A stretch of 64,000 bases of DNA, taken from assembly GCA_037974665.1 (NCBI GenBank), contig CM075769.1, positions 80,003,190 through 80,067,189 on the forward strand. The letters run 5' to 3'. The translations under genes were made by a program, and so were the position numbers. This document shows, piece by piece, positions 23,390 to 34,882 of the stretch (position 1 is its first letter; each line of letters begins with the position of its first letter). The DNA comes from Ehretia macrophylla (lineage: Eukaryota > Streptophyta > Magnoliopsida > Boraginales > Ehretiaceae). A model generated the notes under the pieces. The model ran no database searches and had not been told where the DNA came from. It saw only the letters and a program-made list of their open reading frames with translations.

Positions 23390-23947
23390 ATTTTCAATTT
23401 TTTTTGCCCGGGTTAGGGTTGCCAAGATACTTTATCCACCAAATCTCTATTACTGAATCCCACGAAACATTGGGCAAGACAACATCGCTTCACGTAGAGG
23501 CTGGGCTCGCAAACCGAGGGCGTAGGGTTTGTGACCAGGTGTCCGTCACTCCGGTGCCCATAACTTTTGATCTGTAAGGAGTTACGCCGTGCACAACATA
23601 CCGTTGCAAAGCTCTCTGAGAGCTCTACGACGGGGGTAGCTAGCTTGCTCGCTGTGCCCATTTTTGGAGCCCAAAATCGAAAGTTCTCATCAGTTTTAGG
23701 CTACTTTTCTTCTTTTGCAATGTTTTTCCGTCCCAGATCGTACATCGTGAACTGTTAAAAGGATGACAACCTGACTCGCGGGACATTAGAGGGACCTACA
23801 AAGTGTCGATATCACGTCTTGCGAGGATGCTGCGTTGTTGAAGTGGATGGGTTGTCGTTAAGGCCATTGGGCCTTTTGAATGGGCCATCACTCTAGGCTG
23901 GGACTGTGAACCGTTAACACATATAGGAATTGTGCCTTCAACTTGAC

Positions 23948-24066
23948 GGGTGCGATCATACCCGCACTAATTCACCAGATTCCATCAGAACTTGGAAGTT
24001 AAGCGTGCTTGGGCGAGAGTAGTACTAGTATGGGTGACCCCCTGGGAAGTCCTCGTGTTGCACCCC
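23948..24066 (+). rRNA. 5S rRNA, copy 29
   Basis: Full length with A16C, G25T, G30A, C34T, C46T, C47G and G82T. Confidence 0.91.
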
Positions 24067-24624
24067 CTTTTCATTTTTTTTTGCCTTGGTTAGAGTTGCC
24101 AAGATACTTTATCCACCAAATCTCTATTACTGAATCCAACGGAACATTGGGCAGACAACTTCGCTTCACGTAGAGGCCGGGCACGCAAACCGAGGGCGTA
24201 GGGTTTGTGACTAGGTCTCTGTCGCTCCGGTGCCCATAACTTTTGATCCGTAAGGAGTTACGCTATGCACAGCATACCGTTACAATGCTCTGTGAGAGCT
24301 CTACGACGGGGGCAGTGAGCGTGCTCACTGTGCCCATTTTTTGGAGAGCAAAATCGAACGTTTTCATCAGTTTTAGGCCACTTTTCTTCTTTTGCAATGT
24401 TTTTCCGTCCCGGATCGTACGTCGTGAACTGTTAAAAGGATGACAACATGACTCGCGGGACATCAGAGGGCCTTACAACGTGTCCATATCATGTCTTGCA
24501 AGAATGCTGCATTGTTGAAGCGGATGGGTTGTAGTTAAGCCCATCGGGCATTTTGAAAGGGCTATCTCTCTCGGCTGGGATTGTGAACCGTTAACACATA
24601 TAGGAATTGTGCCCTCAACATGAC

Positions 24625-24743
24625 GGGTGCGATCATACCAGCACTAATGCACCGGATCCCATTAGAACTCGGAATTTAAGCGTGCTTGGGCGAGAGCAGT
24701 ACTAGGAAGGGTGATTCCCTGTGAAGTCCTCGTGTTGCACCCC
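24625..24743 (+). rRNA. 5S rRNA, copy 30 (dimer type A)
   Basis: Full length with C39T, C47G, G51T, T73C, T84A, C91T, C92T and G98T. 'gagcagta' and 'ccctgtgaag' mark it as type A of the two-unit repeat. Confidence 0.91.
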
Positions 24744-25298
24744 TTTTCATTTTTTTTGCCCTGGTTAGGGTTGCCAAGATACTTTATCCACTAAATCTCT
24801 ATTACCGAATCCCATGGAACATCGGGCAAGACAACATTGCTTCCCGTAGAGGTTGGGCTCGCAAACCGAGGGCGTAGGGTTTATGACCAGGTCTCCGTCG
24901 CTCCGGTGCCCATAACTTTTGATCCGTAAGGAGTTACGCGGTGCACAGCATACCGTTGCAAAGCTCTCTGAGAGCTCTACGACTGGGGTAGCAAGCATGC
25001 TTGCTATGCCCGTTTTTGGAGCCCAAAATCGAACGTTCTCATCAGTTTCAGGCCACTTTTATTCTTTTGCAATGTTTTTCCGTCCCGGATCGTACGTCGT
25101 GAACTGTTAAAAGGATGACAACCTGACTCGTGGGACATAAGAGGGCCCTACAACGTGTCGATATCACATGTTGCGAGGATGCAGCGTTGTTGAAGTGGAT
25201 GGGTTGTCGTTAAGCCTATTGGGACTTTTGAATGGGCCATCTCTTTAGGCTGGGACTGTGAACCATTAACACATATAGGAATTGTGCCTCAACATGAC

Positions 25299-25417
25299 GG
25301 GTGCGATCATACCAGCACTAATGCACCGGATGCCATCAGAACTCGGAAGTTAAGCGTGCTTGGGCGAGAGTAGTACTAGAATGCGTGACCCCCTGGGAAG
25401 TCCTCGTGTTGCACCCC
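25299..25417 (+). rRNA. 5S rRNA, copy 31 (dimer type B)
   Basis: Full length with C34G, C47G, G82A and G86C. 'actagaatgcgtgacc' marks type B of the two-unit repeat. Both box C changes are shared with copies 35 and 36. Confidence 0.92.
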
Positions 25418-25975
25418 ATTTTCAATTTTTTTTTCCCTGGTTAGGGTTGCCAAGATACTTTATCCACCAAATCTCTATTACCGAATCCCACGGAACATTG
25501 GTTTAGACAACATCGCTTCACGTAGAGGCTGGGCTCGCAAACCGAGGGCGTAGGGTTTGTGACCAGGTCTCCGTCACTCCGGTGCCCATAACTTTTGATC
25601 CGTGTGGAGTTACGTGGTGCACAGCATTCCGTTGCAAAGCTATCTGAGAGCTCTACGACGGGGGTAGCTAGCTTGCTCGCTGTGCCCATTTTTGGAGCCC
25701 AAAATCGAACGTTCTCATCAGTTTTAGGCCACTTTTCTTCTTTTGCAATGTTTTTCAGTCCCGGATCGTACGTCGTGAACTGTTAAAAGGATGACAACCT
25801 GACTCGCGGGACATCAGAGGGCCTTACAATGTGTCGATATAATGTCTTGTGAGGATGCTGCATTGTTGAAGTAGATGGGTTGTCGTTAAGCCCATTGGGC
25901 CATTTGAATGGGCCATCTCTCTAGGCTGGGACTGTGAACCATTAACACATATAGGAATTGTGCCCTCAACATGAC

Positions 25976-26094
25976 GGGTGCGATCACACCGGCACTAATG
26001 CACCGGATCCCATCAGAACTCGGAAGTTAAGCGTGCTTGGGTGAGAGCAGTACTAGGATGGGTGACTCCCTGTGAAGTCCTCGTGTTGCACCCC
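25976..26094 (+). rRNA. 5S rRNA, copy 32 (dimer type A)
   Basis: Full length with T12C, A16G, C47G, C67T, T73C, C92T and G98T. It shares T12C, C67T, C92T and G98T with copy 34. Confidence 0.91.
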
Positions 26095-26650
26095 TTGTCA
26101 ATTTTTTTTGCCCTGGTTAGGGTTGCAAAGATACTTTATCCACTAAATCTCTATTACCGAATCCCACGGAACATCGGGCCAGACAACATTGCTTCCCGTA
26201 GAGGCTGGGCTCGCAAACCGAGGGCGTAGGGTTTATGACCAGGTCTCTGTCGCTCCGGTACCCATAACTTTTGATCCGTAAGGAGTTACGCGGTGCACAA
26301 CATACCGTTGCAAAGCTCTTTGACAGCTCTACGACTAGGGTAGCAAGCATGCTTGCTGTGCCCATTTTTAGAGCCCAAACTGGAACATTCTCGTCAGTTT
26401 CAGGCCACTTTTATTCTTTTGCAATGTTTTTCCGTCCCGGATCGTAGGTCGTGAACTGTTAAAAGGATGACAACCTGACTCGTGGGACATAAGAGGGCCC
26501 TACAACGTGTCGATATCACATGTTGTGAGGATGCTGCGTTGTTGAAGTGGATGGGTTGTCGTTAAGCCTATTGGGCCTTTTGAATGGGCCATCTCTCTAG
26601 GCTGGGACTGTGAACCATTAACACATATAGGAATTGTGCCTCAACATGAC

Positions 26651-26769
26651 GGGTGCGATCATACCAGCACTAATGCACCGGATCCCATCAGAACTCAGAA
26701 GTTAAGCGTTCTTGGGCGAGAGTAGTACTAGAAAACGTGACCCCCTGGGAAGTCCTCGTGTTGCACCCC
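26651..26769 (+). rRNA. 5S rRNA, copy 33 (dimer type B)
   Basis: Full length with C47A, G60T, G82A, T84A, G85A and G86C. Box C is badly altered. Confidence 0.91.
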
Positions 26770-27326
26770 CTTTTCAATTTTTTTTCCCTGGTTAGGGTTG
26801 CCAAGATACTTTATCCACCAAATCTCTATTACCGAATCCCACGGAACATTGGGCTAGACAACATCGCTTCACATAGAGGCTGGGCTCGCAAACCGAGGGC
26901 GTAGGGTTTGTGACCAGGTCTCCGTCACTCCGGTGCCCATAACTTTTGATCTGTGAGGAGTTACGTGGTGCACAGCATTCCGTTGCAAAGCTCTCTGAGA
27001 GCTCTACGACGGGGGTAGCTAGATTGCTCGCTGTGCCCATTTTTGGAGCCCAAAATCGAACGTTCTCATCAGTTTTAGACCACTTTTCTTCGTATGCAAT
27101 GTTTTTCCGTCCCGGATCGTACGTTGTGAACTGTTAAAAGGTTGACAACCTGACTCGCGGGACATCAGAGGGCCCTACAACGTATCGATATCACGTCTTG
27201 TGAGGATGCTGCATTGTTGAAGTGGATGGGTTGTCGTTAAGCCCATTGGGCCTTTTGAATGGGCCATCTCTCTAGGCTGGGACTGTGAACCGTTAACACA
27301 TATAGGAATTGTGCCCTCAACAGGAC

Positions 27327-27445
27327 GGATGCGATCACACCAGCACTAATGCACCGGATCCCATCAGAACTCGGAAGTTAAGCGTGCTTGGGTGAGAGGA
27401 GTACTAGGATGGGTGACTCCTTGTGAAGTCCTCGTGTTGCACCCC
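27327..27445 (+). rRNA. 5S rRNA, copy 34 (dimer type A)
   Basis: Full length with G3A, T12C, C47G, C67T, T73G, C92T, C95T and G98T. Confidence 0.91.
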
Positions 27446-27998
27446 TTTTCAATTTTTTTTGCCCTGGTTAGGGTTGCAAAGATACTTTATCCACTAAATC
27501 TCTATTACCGAATCCCACGGAACATCGGGCAAGACATTGCTTCACGTAGAGGCTGGGCTCGCAAACCGAGGGTGCAGTGTTTATGACCAGGTCTCCGTCG
27601 CTCCGGTGCCCATAACTTTTGATCCGTAAAGAGTTACGCAGTGCACAGCATACCGTTGCAAAGCTCTCTGAGAGCTCTATGACTGGGGCAGCAAGCATGC
27701 TTGCTGTGCCCATTTTTGGAGCCCAAAATCGAACGTTCTCATCAGTTTCAGGCCACTTTTCTTCTTTTGCAATTTTTTTCCGTCCCGGATCGTACGTCGT
27801 GAACTGTTAAAAGGATGACAACCTGACTCGCGGGACATAAGAGGGCCCTACAACGTGTCGATATCACATGTTGCGAGGATGCTGCGTTGTTGAAGTGGAT
27901 GGGTTGTCGTTAAGCCTATTGAGACTTTTGAATGGGCCATCTCTCTAGGCTGGGACTGTGAACCATTAACACATATAGGAATTGTGCCTCAACATGAC

Positions 27999-28117
27999 GG
28001 GTGCGATCATACCAGCACTAATGCACTGGATCCAATCAGAACTCGGAAGTTAAGCGTGCTTGGGCGAGAGTAGTACTAGAATGCGTGACCCCCTGGAAAG
28101 TCCTCGTGTTGCACCCC
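27999..28117 (+). rRNA. 5S rRNA, copy 35 (dimer type B)
   Basis: Full length with C29T, C36A, C47G, G82A, G86C and G99A. Confidence 0.92.
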
Positions 28118-28674
28118 CTTTTCAATTTTTTTTGCCCTGGTTAGGGTTGCCAAGATACTTTATCCACCAAATCTCTATTACCGAATCCCACGAAATATTG
28201 GGCTAGACAACATTGCTTCACGTAGAGGCTGGGCTCGCAAATCGAGGGCGTAGGGTTTGTGACCAGGTCTCCGTCACTCCGGTGCCTATAACTTTTGATC
28301 CGTGAGGAGTTACGTGGTGCACAGCATTCCGTTGCGAAGCTCTCTGAGAGCTCTACGACGGGGGTAGCTTGCTTGCTCGTTGTGCCAATTTTTGGAGCCC
28401 AAAATCGAATGTTCTCATCAGTTTTAGGCCACTTTTCTTCTTTTGCAATGTTTTTCCATCCCGGATCGTACGTCGTGAACTGTTAAAAGGATGACAACCT
28501 GACTCGCGGGACGTCAGAGGGCCCTACAACGTGTCGATATCACGTCTTGTGAGGATGCTGCATTGTTGAAGTAGATGGGTTGTCGTTAAGCCCATTGGGC
28601 CTTTTGAATGGGCCATCTCTCTAGGCTGGGACTGTGAACCATTAACACAAATAAGAATTGTGCCTCAACTTGAT

Positions 28675-28793
28675 GGGTGCGATCATACCATCACTAATGC
28701 ACCGGATCCCATCAAAACTCGGAAGTTAAGCGTGCTTGGGCGAGAGTAGTACTAGAATGCGTGACCCCCTGGGAAGTCCTCGTGTTGCACCCC
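28675..28793 (+). rRNA. 5S rRNA, copy 36 (type B)
   Basis: Full length with G17T, G41A, C47G, G82A and G86C. It is type B but follows another type B copy, so the alternation breaks here. The base before +1 is T. Confidence 0.92.
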
Positions 28794-29351
28794 CGTTTCA
28801 ATTTTTTTTGCCCTGGTTAGGGTTGCCAAGATACTTTATCCACCAAATCTCTATTAACGAATCCCACGGAACATTGGGCTACACAACATCGCTTCACGTA
28901 GAGGCTGGGCTTGCAAACCGAGGGCGTAGGGTTTGTGACAAGGTCTCCGTCACTCCGGTGCCCATAACTTTTGATCTGTGAGGAGTTACGTGGTGCACAG
29001 CATTCCGTTGCAAAGCTCTCTGAGAGCTCTACGACGGGGGTAGCTAGCTTGCCCGCTGTGCCCATTTTTGGAGCCCAAAATCGAACGTTCTCATCAGTTT
29101 TCGGCCACTTTTCTTTTTTTGCTATATTTTTTCGTCCCAGATCGTACATTGTGAACTATTAAAAGGACGACAACCTAACTCGCGGGACATCAGAAGGCCC
29201 TACAACGTGTCGATATCACGTCTTGTGAGGATGCTGCGTTGCTCAAGTGGATAGGTTATCGTTAAGCCCATTGGGCCTTTTGAATATGCCATCTCTCTAG
29301 GTTGGGACTGTGAACCGTTAACACATATAGGAATTGTGCCCTCAACATGAC

Positions 29352-29470
29352 TTGTGTGATCATACCAGCCCTAATGAACCGGATCCCATCAGATCTCCAA
29401 AGTTAAGCGTGCTTGGGCGAGAGCAGTACTAGGATGAGTGACTCCCTGTGAAGTCCTCGTGTTGCACCCC
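29352..29470 (+). rRNA. 5S rRNA, copy 37 (type A, strongly diverged)
   Basis: Full length with about 11 changes: G1T, G2T, C6T, A19C, C26A, A43T, G48A, T73C, G86A, C92T and G98T. T73C, C92T and G98T tie it to type A. It is probably a pseudogene. Confidence 0.9.
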
Positions 29471-30027
29471 TTTTCAATTTTTTTTGCCCTGGTTAGGATT
29501 GCAAAGATACTTTATCCACTAAATCTCTATTACCGAATCCCACGAAACATCGGGCAAGACAACATTGGTTCACGTAGAGGCTAGGCTCACAAACCAAGGG
29601 CGTAGGGTTTATGACCAGGTCTCTGTCGCTCCGATGCCCATAACTTTTTATCCGTAAGGAGTTACGCGGTGCACAACATACCGTTGCAAAGCTCTCTGAG
29701 AGCTCTATGACGGGGGCAGCCAGCTTGCTTGCTGTGCCCATTTTTGGAGCCCAAAATCGAACATTTTCATCAGTTTTAGGCCACTTTTCTTCTTTTGCCC
29801 TGTTTTTTCGTCCCGTATCGTACGTCGTGAGCTGTTAAAAGGACGATAACCTGACTCGCGGGACATCAGAGTGCCCTACAACGTGTCGATATCACGTCTT
29901 GCGAGGATGCTGCATTGTTGAAGCATATGGGTTGTCGTTAAAACCACTGGGCCTTCTGAAGGGGCCATCTCTCTAGGCTGGTACAGTGAGCCGTTAATAC
30001 ATATTGGAATTTAGCCCTCAACATGAC

Positions 30028-30146
30028 GGGTGCGATCATACCAGCACTAATGCACCGGATCACATCATAACTCCGAAGTTAAGCGTGCTTGGGCGAGAGT
30101 AGTACTGGGATGGGTGAGCTCCTGGGAAGTCCTCGTGTGGCACCCC
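30028..30146 (+). rRNA. 5S rRNA, copy 38
   Basis: Full length with C35A, G41T, A80G, C91G, C93T and T112G. A80G and T112G are shared only with copy 39. Confidence 0.92.
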
Positions 30147-30705
30147 CTTTTCAATTTTTTTGCCCTGGTTAGGGTTGCCAAGATACTTTATCCACCAAAT
30201 CTCTATTACCGAATCCCACGGAACATTGGGCAAGACAACTTCGCCTCACGTAAAGGCTGGACCCGCAAACCGAGGGCATAGTGTTTGTGACCAGGTCTCC
30301 GTCGCTCCGGTGCCCATAAGTTTTGATCCGTAAGGATTTACGCGGCGCACAGTATATCGTTGCAAAGCTCTCTGAGAGCTCTACGACGGGGGCAGCCAGC
30401 TTGCTCGCTGTACCCATTTTTTTGGAGCCTTAAATTGAACGTTTTCATTAGTTTCAGGCCACTTTTCTTCTTTTGCTCTGTTTTTTCGTCCTGGATCGTA
30501 TGTCGGGAACTGTTAAAAGGACGACAACCTAACTCGCGGGACATCAGAGGGCCCTACAACGTGTCGATATCATGTCTTGCGAGGATGCTGCGTTGTCGAA
30601 GCAGATAGGGTGTCGTTGAGCCCATTGGGCCTTTTGAATGGGCCATCTCTCTAAGCTGGGACTGTGAACCGTTAACATATAAAGGAAGTGTGCCCTCAAC
30701 ATGAC

Positions 30706-30824
30706 GGGTGCGATCATACCAGCACTAATGCACTGGATCACATTAGAACTCCGAAGTTAAGCGTGCTTGGGCGAGAGTAGTACTGGGATTGGTGACCCCT
30801 TGGGAAGTCCTCGTATGGCACCCC
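30706..30824 (+). rRNA. 5S rRNA, copy 39
   Basis: Full length with C29T, C35A, C39T, A80G, G85T, C95T, G110A and T112G. It is a sister of copy 38, and their spacers also share 'cctcacgtaaaggctgg'. Confidence 0.91.
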
Positions 30825-31382
30825 CTTTTCAATTTTTTTGCCCTGGTTAGGGTTGCCAAGATACTTTATCCACCAAATCTCTATTACCGAATCCCACGGA
30901 ACATTGGGCAAGACAACTTCGCCTCACGTAAAGGCTGGACCCGCAAACCGAGGGCGTAGTGTTTGTGACCAGGTCTCCGTCGCTCCAGTGCCCATAAGTT
31001 TTGATCCGTAAGGATTTACGCGGCGCACAGCATACCGTTGTAAAGCTCTCTGAGAGCTCTACAACGGGGGAAGCCAAGTTGCTCGCTGTGCCCATTTTTG
31101 GAGCATTCAATTGAACGTTTTCATTAGTTTCAGGCCACTTTTCTTCTTTTGCTCTGTTTTTCTGTCCCAGATCGTACGTCGTGAACTGTTAAAAGGACGA
31201 CAACTTCACTCGCGTGACATCAGAGGGCCCTACAACGGGTCAATATCACCTATTGCGAGGATGCTGCGTTGTTGAAGTAGATAGGTTGTCCTTAAGCCCA
31301 TTGGGCCTTTTGAATCGGCCATCTCTTCTAGGCTGGGACAGTGAACCGTTAACACATAAAGGAATTGTGCCATCAACATGAT

Positions 31383-31501
31383 GGCTGCGATCATACTAGC
31401 ACTAATGCACCGGATCCCATCAGAACTCCGAAGTTAAACGTGCTTGGGCGAGAGTTGTACTAGGTTGGGTGACCCCGTGGGAGGTCCTCGTGTTGCACCC
31501 C
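31383..31501 (+). rRNA. 5S rRNA, copy 40
   Basis: Full length with G3C, C15T, G56A, A74T, A83T, C95G and A101G. Box A and box C each carry one change. Confidence 0.91.
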
Positions 31502-32058
31502 CCTTTCAATTTTTTTTGCTCTAGTTATTGTTGCCAAGATACTTTATCCACCAAATCTCTATTACCGAATCCCACGGAACATTAGGCAAGGCAACATCGC
31601 TTCACGTAAAGGCTGGGCACGTAAACCAAGGGCGTAGGGTTTATGACCAGGTCTCTGTCGCTCCGATGCCCATAACTTTTTATCCGTAAGGAGTTACGCG
31701 GTGCACAACATACCGTTGCAAAGCTCTCTGAGAGCTCTATGACGGGGGCAGCCAGCTTGCTCGCTGTGCCCATTTTTGGAGCCCAAAATCGAACATTTTC
31801 ATCAGTTTCAGGCCACTTTTATTCTTTTGATCTGTTTTTCCGTCCCGGATCGTGCATCGTGAACTTTTAAAAGGACGACAACCTGACTCGCAGGACATCA
31901 GAGGGCCTACAACGTGTCGATATCACGTCTTGCGAGGATGCTGCGTTGTTGAAGCGGATGGGTTGTCGTTAAGCCCATTGGGCTTGTTGAATGGGCCATC
32001 TCTCTAGGCTGGGAGTGTGAACCGTTAACACATATAGGAATTGTGCCCTCAATATGAT

Positions 32059-32177
32059 GGGTGCGATCATACCAGCACTAATGCACCTGATCACATCAAA
32101 ACTCCGTAGTTAAGCGTGCTTGGGCGAGAGTAGTACTAGGATAGGTGACCCCCTGGGAAGTCCTCGTGTTGCACCCC
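32059..32177 (+). rRNA. 5S rRNA, copy 41
   Basis: Full length with G30T, C35A, G41A, A49T and G85A. The base before +1 is T. Confidence 0.92.
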
Positions 32178-32735
32178 TTTTTCAATTTTTTTTGCCATGG
32201 TTAGGGTTGCCAAGATACTTTATCCGCCAAATCTCTAGTACCGAATCCCACGGAACATTGGGCAAGACAACTTCGCTTCACGTATAGGATGGGCCTGCAA
32301 ACCGAGGGCGTAGGGTTTGTGACCAGGTCTCCGTCACTCCGATACCCATAACTTTTGATCTGTAAGGAGTAACGCGGTGCACAGCATACCGTTGCGAAGC
32401 TCTCCGAGAGCTCTACGACGGGGGCATCCAGCTTTCTTGCTTTGCCCATTTTTGGAGCCCAAAATCGAACATTTTCATCATTTTCAGGCCACTTTTCTTC
32501 TTTTGCAATGTTTTTCCGTCCCGGATCGTACGTCGTGAACTGGTAAAAGGACGACAACATGACTCGCTGGACATCAGACGACCCTACAACATCACGATAT
32601 CACGTCTTGCGAGGATTCTACATTGTTGAAGTGGATGGGTTGTCGTTAAGCCAATTGGGCCTTTTGAATGGGCCATCTCTGTAGGCTGAGACTTTGAACC
32701 GTTAACACATATAGGAATTGTGCCCTCAACATAAC

Positions 32736-32854
32736 GGGTGCGATCATACCAGCACTAATGCACCAGATCCCATCAGAACTCCGAAGTTAAGCGTGCTTGG
32801 GCGAGAGTAATACTAGGATGGGTAACCCCCTGGAAAGTCCTCGTTTTGCAACCC
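32736..32854 (+). rRNA. 5S rRNA, copy 42
   Basis: Full length with G30A, G75A, G89A, G99A, G110T and C116A. Confidence 0.92.
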
Positions 32855-33411
32855 CTTTCAATTTTTTTTGCCATGGTTAGGGTTTCCAAGATACTTTATC
32901 CACCAAATCTCTATTTCCGAATCCCACAGAACATTAGGCAAGACAACTTCGCTTCACGTATAGGCTGGTCCCGCAAACCTATGGTGTAGGGTTTGTGACC
33001 AGGTCTCCGTCGCTCCGGTGCCCATAACTTTTGATCTGTAAGGAGTTACGCAGCACATAGCATACCGTTGCCAAGCTCTCTGAGAGCTCTATGACGGGGG
33101 TAGCCAGCTTGCTCGCTGTGCCCATTTTTGGAGCCCAAAATCGAACGTTTTCATCAGTTTCAGGCCATTTTTCTTCTTTTGCTCTGTTTTTCCGTCCCGG
33201 ATCGTACGTCGTGAACTGTTAAAAGGACGACAACCTGACTCGCGGGACATCAGAGGGCGCTACAATGTGTAGATATCACATCTTGCGAGAATGCTACGTT
33301 GTTGAAGCTGATGGGTTGTTGTTAAGCCTATTGGGCCTTTTGAATAGGCCATCTCTCTAGGTTGGGATTGTGAGCCGTTAACCCATGTAGGAATTGTGCC
33401 CTCAACATGAC

Positions 33412-33530
33412 GGGTGCGATCATACCAGCACTAACGCACCAGATCACATCAGAACTCCGAACTTAAGCGTGCTTGGGCGAGAGTAGTACTAGGATGGGTG
33501 ACCCTGTGGGAAGTCCTCGTGTTGCACTCC
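33412..33530 (+). rRNA. 5S rRNA, copy 43
   Basis: Full length with T24C, G30A, C35A, G51C, C94T, C95G and C117T. G51C is at the edge of box A. Confidence 0.92.
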
Positions 33531-34087
33531 CTTTTCAATTTTTTTTGCCCTGGTTAGGGTTGCCAAGATACTTTATCCACCTAATCTCAATTACCGAATC
33601 CAACGGAACATTGGGCAAGACAACTTCGTTTCACGTAGAGGCTGGGCCAGCAAACCGAGAGCGTAGGTTTTGTGACCAGGTCTCCGTCACTCCGGTGCCC
33701 ATAACCTTTGATCCGTAAGGAGTTACGTGGCGCACAGTATACCGTTGCAAAGCTCTCTGAGAGCTCTAGAACGGGGGTAGCTAGCTTGCTCGCTATGCCC
33801 TTTTTCGAGCCAAAAATTGAACGTTTTCATCAATTTTCGGCCACTTTTCTCCTTTTGCTCTGTTTTTCCGTCTCGGATCGTACGTCGTGAACTATTAAAA
33901 GGACGACAACCTGACTCGCGGGACATCGGAGGGCCCTACAACGTGTTGATATCACGTCTTACGAGGATGCTGCGTTGTTGAAGTGGATGGGTTGTCGTTA
34001 AGCCCATTAGGCCTTCTGAATAGGCCATCTCTCTAGGCTGGCACTGTGAACCGTTAACACATATAGGAATTGTGACCTCAACATGAC

Positions 34088-34206
34088 GGGTGCGATCATA
34101 CCAGTACTAATGCACCGGATCCCATCAGAACTCCGAAGTTAAGCGTGCTTGGCCGAGAGTTGTACTAGGATGGGTGACCCCTTGGGAAGTCCTCGTGTTG
34201 TACCCC
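34088..34206 (+). rRNA. 5S rRNA, copy 44 (dimer type C)
   Basis: Full length with C18T, G66C, A74T, C95T and C114T. C18T with C114T and the upstream 'gtgacctcaac' are shared with copies 46 and 48. Confidence 0.92.
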
Positions 34207-34764
34207 CTTTTCAATTTTTTTTGCCCTGGTTAGGGTTGCCAAGATACTTTATCCACCAAATCTCTATTACTGAATCCCACGGAACATTGGGCAAGCCAAC
34301 TTCGATTCACGTAGAGGCTGGACCCGCAAACCAAGGGCGTAGGGTTTGTGACCAGGTCTTCGTCGCTCCGGTGCCCATAAGTTTTTATCCGTAACGAGTT
34401 ACGCGGCGCACAACATACCGTTGCAAAGCTCTTTGAGAGCTCTACGTCGGGGGTAGCCAGCTTGCTCGCTGTGCCCATTTTTGGAGCCTAAAATCGAACG
34501 CTATCTTTAGTTTCATGCCACTTTTCTTCTTTTGCTCAGTTTTTCCGTCCCGGATCTTACGTCGTGAACTGTTAAAAGGATGACAACCTAACTGGCGGGA
34601 CATCAGAGGGCCCTACAACGTGTTGATATAACGTCTTGCGAGGATGCTGCGTTGTTGAAGCTGATTGGTTGTCGTTAAGCCCATTGGGCCTTTTGACTAG
34701 GCCATCTCTCTAGGCTAGGACTGTGAACCGTTAACACATAAAGGAATTGTGCCCTCAACATGAC

Positions 34765-34882
34765 AGGTGCGATCATACCAGCACTAATGCACCGGATACC
34801 ATCAGAACTCCAAAGTTAAGCGTGCTTGGGTGAGAGTAGGACTAGGACAGGTGACCCCTGGGAACTCCTCATGTTGCACCCT
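34765..34882 (+). rRNA. 5S rRNA, copy 45 (dimer type D, 118 nt)
   Basis: One base is missing from the C-run at 91-95 in box C. It also has G1A, C34A, G48A, C67T, T76G, T84C, G85A, G102C and G108A. It is probably inactive. G48A and the 'acataaagg' upstream variant are shared with copies 47 and 49. Confidence 0.9.

Larger units (their letters stand above)
24600..28670 (+). repeat. Dimeric higher-order repeat, ~1351 bp (copies 30-35)
   Basis: Type A copies (24625, 25976, 27327) and type B copies (25299, 26651, 27999) alternate with a two-unit period of 1348-1352 bp. The types differ in fixed 5S variants and in spacer wording, for example 'ccctggttagggttgcaaagatac' style endings and the primary spacing before the gene. 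Confidence 0.82.
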
